From the NCBI GenBank assembly GCA_015680685.1, contig MNCI01024020.1, positions 468,454 to 532,453 on the forward strand: a stretch of DNA of 64,000 nucleotides. The letters are read 5' to 3'. This DNA is from Gnetum montanum (lineage: Eukaryota > Streptophyta > Gnetopsida > Gnetales > Gnetaceae). The notes under the pieces were generated by a model, which was not told the DNA's origin, did no database searches, and was given only the letters and a program-made list of their open reading frames with translations. The position numbers and the translations under genes were made by a program. Shown here piece after piece: positions 57,200-64,000 of this stretch. Each line of letters opens with the position of its first letter. Position 1 is the first letter of the stretch.

Positions 57200-58669
57200 T
57201 TATTACATCCATAATAAATAAAATTTATCATTCAATATCATGATGCTCAAAAATTTGAAGGTAACTATTTCAAATAAACTCCCTTTTTTCCCAAGTGTGT
57301 TGATCATAATTTGACCATTGAACAAGTACTTCATTGATAGTTTTATTTTGTAATTTCCTAGTTCATTGATTCTTAATAGCAATGGGTTTAACTTCAAAGC
57401 TAGCATTGCATTGTAATGGCAAAGTATTCCAATCCAACACATATGGTACATTGTTTTCATGAAATTTCTTTAGCAAGCTCACATGAAAAACTAGATGAAT
57501 TTTTACGATTGTTTGAAGATTCAATCAATATGCTACTTCACCAATTCTTTCAGAGATTTCAAGAGGTCCACAAAATCTATGTCAATTTAGTATATTGTCC
57601 TAGTATAAGAGAACTTCTAGTAGGTTTTACTCTCAGTAATACTTGATCTCCTACTTGGAATTCTTTTTTAGGTCAATGTAGATCTACAAATCTTTTATAT
57701 TTATCTTGGGTAGCTTGTAAATTTTGATTAACTCTTATGACAATGATTTTCATTATTTTTATTTCTTCTTCCTCCCATTCCATTCTTAAGGTTGGATCTG
57801 CCCAGGTTAGTGGTGTACAACAATTATGTCCATATACTACTTCAAATGGTGTTTGATGTATAAAATGTTGATAATTGTTATTAGAGGAAAATTTTTCCAA
57901 GTGCAAATAATTCTCCCATGTTTTTGGTCTACTCCCAACATAGCTTTGTAGGATATCTTCTAATATTCTATTCATACATTCAGTTTGTCTATTAGTCTCA
58001 GGGTGGTAAGCTATGCTAAATTTCAATTGGGTTTCACGATCTCTGAAGCAATTTTTCTAGAATTTGGATATGAACTTGGGATCTCTGTCCAAAGTGATAG
58101 ATTTTGGACAATCATGCAATCAAAATACTTCACGTACGAATTTTTGGACTACTTCTTCTGCTATGTTTGTAGATTTCAAATCTATAAAATGTATCATCTT
58201 TGATCAATGATCAACCACTATGAAAATTGAGTCATTTCCCTTTTTGGTTATTGGCAATCCCACAATGAAATCCATGGTGACATCTTCCCATTTCTAGGTT
58301 GAGACTTCCATTGGTTGTAGTAATCCTCTAGGTTTCCTCTGTTCAGCTTTTATTCTTGGAAAATTTTAAATGTATGAGGACACATCATTCTTCCTTCTTG
58401 GCCAAACATAAGATTTGCAAATTATCATATAGGTTTGAATGTAACCTAGGTGTCTTGTGTATGGTACTTTCATGTGCTTCACACAATAACCTTAGTCTAC
58501 AATTTCCTTCTGGTATACACACTCTTTGTCCTTTCATCAATAAACCATTAGAGGTAAGTTGATATCGAGGCTCATAGGAAATATTGGTTAAAATATTTTT
58601 AAAATAAGGGTCTTCTTTTATTTGTTCCTTGATTTTTGCTTCCATAGGGGTCATTACCACACCTATCAT
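57200..58669 (-). pseudogene. int: Element H integrase with chromodomain-like end, broken
   Basis: The start (58385-58669) contains RVCIPEGNCRLRLLCEAHES, the usual N-terminal zinc-binding lead of chromovirus integrases. The core part (57673-58026) has AYHPETNRQTECMNRILED with the catalytic Glu and FEVVYGHNCCTPLTW. The C-terminal end near 57260-57390 reads INEVLVQWSNYDQHTWEKRE, a degenerate chromodomain-like tail. Frameshifts and stops are frequent. In intact elements the tail can direct integration to heterochromatin. Confidence 0.82.
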
Positions 58670-59510
58670 TAAGTTTCACATTCAACTAAGGGCATTGGCT
58701 ACCACATTTTTCTTACCAGGAATATATTTGATTTCAAAATCATATTCAGCCAATAATTCTATCCATCACCTTTGACGAGGATTAAAAATAGGCTATCTTT
58801 GAAAATATTCCAAACTTTTATGATCTATTTTTAGTACAAACCTTTTTCCGCAAAGTAAATGTCTCCAAACTTTTAGAGCATGAATAATTGCTAGTAATTC
58901 TAATCATGGGCTAAGTAATTTACCTTGGTTCCACATAATTTACAAGATTCATAACATACCAATTTATCTTCTTGTGAAAGTACTAGATAGATTCCTATTC
59001 CACAAGCATCCATGGATACTTCAAATGATAATTCTTCATTTGGAATCCTCAAAATAGGTGTTGTTTTAAGTAGCATCTTTAATATGAGAAAATATTCCCT
59101 ACATTTTTCATCAAACTTGAACACACATTTCTCCTACAAAAGGTCAATCAATGGGGCTACCAAGGTAGAATAATCTTCAATAAGACATCAATAAAAACTA
59201 ACTAAACCTAGGAAGCTACAAATCACTATAACATCTTTTAATTTAGGCTAGTCTCAGATCACACTAATTTTTGCTGGATCTACTTGCAATCCTTTCTTAG
59301 AAACTATGTGTCCTAAGTATGAAACTACTTCCTTAAAGAGTTTACATTTCCTCAATTTAGCTTTTAGTTGATGCTCTTTAATAATTTCCATTGTAATTTT
59401 TAAATGTTTTACATGTGCTTCTCTTAACTTAGAATAAACAAGTATATCATCCATAAATACTATAACAAATTAATCAACATATTTATGAAGTTTGGACCTT
59501 GATAAACCAA
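58670..59510 (-). pseudogene. pol: Element H RT (C-terminal part) and RNase H, truncated
   Basis: The RT catalytic box lies in VIVFMDDILVYSK at about 59415-59465, followed by LRKCKLFKEVVSYLGHIVSK and GLQVDPAKI. RNase H follows with EKCREYFLILKMLL, PILRIPNEELSFEVSMDACG and GIGIYLVLSQ (58930-59124). The 5' part of RT is absent: readable sequence ends near 59510. H is therefore a 3' fragment. Confidence 0.82.
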
Positions 59511-62160
59511 GTAATGAATTTTTTGCATTAAATGTCGAACGCCCTAACTAGTAGTCATTCATTCTTTTGGCCACTTCTCCACTATTGATCTTTGATTTGC
59601 AAACTTTACCCTAAGGATTGTGAGTTCAATGTTAACTATTTCCAACTTCTATTTTATTTCTTTATGGTATTTGAACTCAATTTCATACAAAATACATGAG
59701 CTAGCCACTTGTTTATCCAATTCTAACCTCGATCTTCTAGCAGTCAGCATTGTCATGTTTGAGTAATAGAGGTTGGAAGGCTCCATGTACTCTGTCATCT
59801 CCTTGATCTATATCTCCTTGAGGTGGATTTCAGCTTTGTTGTATTTATTTAGTCCATGAAAGATAAACTATGATGCATCACCTCCTTGTTGGAGCTCCTG
59901 GAGGGCCTCATTCACTTTTACCTTTGCTAGTTAGATATGTTTTTCATTCATCTCCTTCTACAAGCCAACCTAGTCCCTGTAATCACTCTTGATCCTTTCA
60001 AATTTGAGGGTGTCATTTTTCTAGCCAACAATTTCAATTGCAAACTTCTAGTAAAGGATGCACACCTCTTCCATTCAGAGATTTTAATTTTCTTTAGAAA
60101 ATCTTTTTAATTTAGAGTTAACACTAACAAGTTGCTCATGCTATTATCATATGGATTATTCCAGTTGATCCTTTTGCATCTCAACATTTTACTAGTGATG
60201 GTTTTCCTAGGTCAACTTGATGTTCTCTTGGTAAACCTCTGATAAATCCTTCTAAATGTTGTATATAATGACATCTGCTAAGGACTAATCAAAGATTGTT
60301 GACTCCTTCATGTACTAAGCCTACTAAATTTTTTCCTAAACCTATTATAAAGCTTCATCTTGTGCTATGTTTTAGCTTATTATGGTCGAATTAGTGAGGT
60401 AAGCTTTCAATTTTACAACCTCAACAACCAAACATTGATTCTGCTCTATGGTTGCCTTAGGTTGGGCATTGGCAATGAGGACCTTTCCCCTAGTGCTAAG
60501 TAGCTATAACTAGTTTACTAAAATGATTTTCAAGATATAAAAAATATTCAAAATTAGTTGTCTGGTTCCTACCAATCGGTCCAATAACTCCTCATGCTAG
60601 GTTGCATTGAATTTTCCACTTCTTACTCCTATAGATACATGCATGTCTTTGAGTGTAGCAACATTTGTAACAAATGCCACAGGGGCATTGAGTACATCAA
60701 CCACTCTATTAACAATCACTTCTTTTTTTGTTTCTTATTCTTGGTGCTGCAACACTAGAATAGTTATCTCCTTGCCCTCTACCAAGTGCAAGGAAATGGT
60801 AGCGGCATTCCTAGAGATTTCTAGGAATTGTTGCTATTCAGATAAGGACACTATTACTACTCAGGCGTTAGGATTTGATCTTGTGGGCACTTGCATTCTT
60901 TTAGTAGAAAACATTGATGCCAAACTCTTCATCCTACAATTGATCATGCCACCTCATTAAGATGACTTAGTGTTGTCCTGTAGAAAAAAGGTTTACCACC
61001 ACTCAATCATGCTTGCTACTACTACATGAGTTTCTCATAGAGTTCATGCATGCCAATGTTGATTGTTAATAAGTGGGTGGTGATGGTAGCTACTCCTCTT
61101 CCAGCACCTAGGTAGACACTTTATCCTTCATCATTTCCACCCAAGAGGTGGTAGGAGCATGTTTGATGGTATCATTGGAACAGTGGGCTATTCCTCTCCT
61201 TTTGCATAATTTCTAAATGAGACATGAAAAGGGGAATGCCTTCCTTCCACATTTTTTTTCTTTGAATTGCTTCTATATCTCAAGATAGATTATCTATGGG
61301 AGTTTGATAGGAAATTTCCTGCTTAGAGTGGCATATGCATGGGTAGAGAATGTTATCACCTTGTTAGGCCTCATTGTCAAATTGAGGTGGTAGGCCACCA
61401 TCCTAAAATATGCACGCTATACCATTGTAAGTGCACCACACTCCTTATGGCCAACTCCATAGCATAGTTAGACCCACTCCTTTTTGACCTCTAGGTCCAC
61501 TTATGTTGAAATGTCTACCAAGTTTGCCCTAGTTTTTGCCAACCCAAGAACTTTAGAAATGGCCTTCATTGAGTAGCACACAAAAATTTCCTTGATCTTC
61601 AATATGGCATTGCCTTGCCTATTATTCTAAAAGATATATATTTCTCCCATATATCATTCTCTTCTAGAAGTGAGAATAGGCCACATGGGAGAAGTCTGAA
61701 GTTAAGCTTTACTATCTTTTGGGACAAAGTCCAAGAAAGATCCAAAAGTTCAAGGAGAACTACCTTTTGAATCTTCCTAGATCCAATTTACCTAAAGCAG
61801 GCCTACATCTAAGTGACCTAAAATTTTGGTCTTGGTTTGGATGTCTCATCCCAGTGGGATTGCTCTATTTGAGCTTCAAGAATTTGATGGATAGATTCCA
61901 CTTTGAGGTCCTCCTAAAGAGGTCTTGTTGCATGTATCTTGACTACCTGCTACTAGGATAGCTTCACTTTCTAGCCTCTTCTAGTTCTAGACCACTTGTC
62001 CCTCAATTGGAATGATCCTACTTCCTGCCCATGCTTAGGTCTAGGTACCATCTCTAATCACAACATGATCAAAGATTAGCATTTGATTTCTAACTTAGAA
62101 CTTTTAGGTACCTTGTCTCTTAGATTAGTTACACTTGGCTAAGTTGTGATCATGGTAGAC
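59511..62160. other. Unassigned AT-rich region with decayed coding-like stretches
   Basis: Plus-strand frames such as 60607-60960 carry no family motif. On the minus strand between about 61400 and 60300 there are runs that look like old protein-coding sequence (for example CKRRGIAHCSNDTIKHAPTT near 61200), with many stops. I cannot name a family. No LTR end, RNA gene or tandem array was seen. Confidence 0.35.
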
Positions 62161-63009
62161 TAATCATTTTAATATTATTTTATTATTATTTTAAGCAGAT
62201 GGCTACTAGATTTCATTGGAAAGGTATAATGCTCTTTAATTAGTGATTTTAATATTATTTTATTAATTAAACCTTGTGGGAGTTAGAAAATTTCTAAAAA
62301 AATTTTTATCAAAAACCTAATATTTATGGGCCCCATGACATAGAGCTCACCTTTGATAGCCATAGGAATGAAGAACAAGATTAATTAGAAAAGCAATGTA
62401 AAAGTTATTGGACAAAGCTAATGGCAAAAATTTTCAAAGTGTTGCATCCTATTTATGGATTTTTATGGCTGCATCAATAGGATCCTGCATATGAGGTCAC
62501 ATCAATACAGTGGTGTACATCAACGAGATCTCACCAACATGGCCAAAGCACAAAATTTTTACTTTGAAAATTTGAGGAAAAATAAAGAGTTTTTGCATAA
62601 AATTGGAGTCCATAAAGATCTATAAAGGAAAAACATGAAGAAATGTTCAAAGAGGACTAGATAATTCACAAAAGGAGATTTTGTTGGGAGAATGATTAGA
62701 GAAAACTTAAAAAGTATTGCAAAATTAGACATAATTAACGTGAAGCATGAATAGTTTGAATGTAAAAATGTCTAAGAGATGTGGAACTTAACTAGTCCAA
62801 CTAAGGATTATGCAAGTGGGTCCTTCCCATGCTAGGAAAATGCCCTTAATGCCCTTGCATGCCCTCAAACCAAGGATTTTGCGGGCACCATGGTGTTGGC
62901 ACATTTGGCCATTCCATGAAACAGTTGAAATATTTTACTCAAAATTGGAGGAATCTATGGTTGTAAATTTACAAGTAAATTACAGCTTTAGTGTTGAGGG
63001 TTGATGGGT
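62161..63009. other. AT-rich spacer, no gene seen
   Basis: It contains a short direct repeat of TTTTAATATTATTTTATTA at about 62168-62186 and 62246-62270. There is no recognisable transposon domain or end. The ORF at 62810-63004 has no family features. Confidence 0.5.
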
Positions 63010-63240
63010 GTTTTTAGAAGATTGATTCACTGGTAAAGAATTTGATGTTGAAGCCTTCTGGGTACAAGATGAAAGTACCAGATTATTCCTTTATTAAAGA
63101 TCAGAGGATAGTACTATAGCAAGGAAGGAAGTATGTTATTTACGTGGAAGGCACTAAGTTGCAGATCCCGGTTGTTGAACTCGGTCGTATCCTTAAGATA
63201 ACATTTGAAACTCCTTGCAAATCAGAAATTAAACAAAAAT
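63010..63240 (+). pseudogene. Short coding-like stretch of unknown family
   Basis: One plus-strand frame reads SLVKNLMLKPSGYKMKVPDY and later VEGTKLQIPVVELGRILKIT, interrupted by one stop (about 63116). The composition looks like protein, and the frame continues almost to 63240. I do not recognise it; a decayed transposon gag-like protein is possible. Confidence 0.35.
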
Positions 63241-63721
63241 CAACAACGCCTCGGTTGTTTTGAAAGATTATGCAGTAATATCAGTGAAGGGAAAGGAAGA
63301 CCGCAGTGTTCCTGGGAAATACACGGCCACCGCAAAGTCACGGCCAAGCCAACAAACACCGCCGCAACCGTTGCTATACATCGCCACCATTGACGTTGCT
63401 TGAAATGTTGATTCAGAACAAGCACAAAAAGTTGGAGGCGATCCCAAGGTGCACCGAAACCCTACACAAACTGTCGCGTGACATTCATCCTAACGCAGAC
63501 AGACATCTTTGCCATAAACGCATGATATGTTAAAAGAAAAAAAAATCAAAACCCTCTCCATACAATATACGGAGAAAGAAGTCACGTTTTGTTGGGGCCC
63601 CAATTTTATTTTTGTTGCAGGCCGTAGCAGTTTCAGTTGTGCGAGCAGCAACGGTTCTGAAGGTTCCTGCAGTTTCGGCGGATACAAATTCACAATACAT
63701 TCGCCCCTGGTTCTGTGATCA

Positions 63722-64000
63722 ATGACAATGGCGGTGAGGATTCAAGAAAAATTTAAAAAAAACGTAGGAAGCCCTAAGCCAATTTGGGGCAAAACAGAAA
63801 TTCCAAATGCAATGGCAGAGCCTTCTCCCGTGGTGGCGATTACACTTTTGCAAGGCCTTATTGTGCGGTGGCAGTTCAAACATACGGTTTTGGTTGATAC
63901 AGCACTTTGGATCTTTGGTAGAACATGTGTCAGTTCTTACAGGTTTTGTGCAGAGAAAGGAGAAAACGAACCAGCCGATTACGCCTGCTGTTTTGGAACT
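63722..64000 (+). CDS. Partial open reading frame of unknown function, runs off the right edge
   Basis: ATG at 63722 with a second in-frame ATG at 63728, open for 93 codons to the window end. It begins MTMAVRIQEKFKKNVG and includes VVAITLLQGLIVRWQFKHTV, a partly hydrophobic stretch. The surrounding DNA (63250-64000) is less AT-rich than 51000-63000, and a splice-acceptor-like TTTTTGTTGCAG lies at 63610-63621. Whether this is a host gene or chance cannot be decided without the next sequence. Confidence 0.35.
   Translation, partial: MTMAVRIQEKFKKNVGSPKPIWGKTEIPNAMAEPSPVVAITLLQGLIVRWQFKHTVLVDTALWIFGRTCVSSYRFCAEKGENEPADYACCFGT

Noticed and set aside
57203-57460. 85-codon minus-strand ORF as a gene
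   Set aside because: The frame is shifted against the chromodomain-like integrase tail of element H, which is read in another frame of the same strand.
60607-60960. 117-codon plus-strand ORF
   Set aside because: No family motif and unremarkable composition; the other strand looks slightly more protein-like but is full of stops.

Overview
The window looks like nuclear DNA of a seed plant with a large, old, repeat-rich genome. A conifer or other gymnosperm is plausible, but no host gene is complete enough to prove it. Almost everything recognisable is decayed Ty3/gypsy LTR retrotransposon, mostly of the Tat/Ogre type: gag-protease, then RT, two RNase H domains and integrase, with a primer site matching tRNA-Asn. 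Reading frames are broken by many stops, often of the C-to-T kind expected from methylated-CpG decay. No rRNA, tRNA gene, CRISPR array or bacterial feature was seen.

Layout. 1-11463: element A (+), with gag, protease, a long gene on the opposite strand and a truncated RT; a solo LTR with a perfect 5-bp target duplication (5708-7422) sits inside the opposite-strand gene. 11464-50721: a three-level nest on the minus strand. Element C (15608-30466) is inserted in the 3' LTR of element B (14097-48975), and B is inserted in the leader of element D (gag 11491-13930, primer site and 5' LTR 48981-50721). The B insertion has a perfect 5-bp target duplication; the C insertion has one that looks CpG-decayed. 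50727 to beyond 53644: 3' part of a more AT-rich Tat-like element E (+). 56721-59500: 3' part of a chromovirus-type element H (-). 59540-64000: AT-rich, mostly unassigned, with an open partial reading frame running off the right edge.

Most unusual feature. Elements A and B both carry, between protease and RT and on the strand opposite gag-pol, a gene of about eight exons with its own TATA box, conserved splice sites and a conserved start (MAPK...) and stop. Exon 2 resembles the FCP1/SCP (NIF-type) HAD phosphatase fold; the rest is unrecognised, with an acidic stretch, a coiled coil and an acidic tail. It lies where Ogre elements are known to have a spliced intron, so sense splicing could remove it while an independent promoter expresses it. 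A second oddity: three elements (B, C, E) have, just upstream of the polypurine tract, an inverted copy of the LTR start forming a hairpin. In B this continues into a whole LTR-like segment with its own TATA box, pointing against pol.

Other shared patterns are repeats of a TTTAA-GTC motif around the RT-integrase block, U3 repeats built on ACGCT/AGCGT palindromes in every LTR family, and GGCC-rich tandem repeats separating the convergent ends of gag-pro and the opposite-strand gene. All coordinates and alignments were made by eye.
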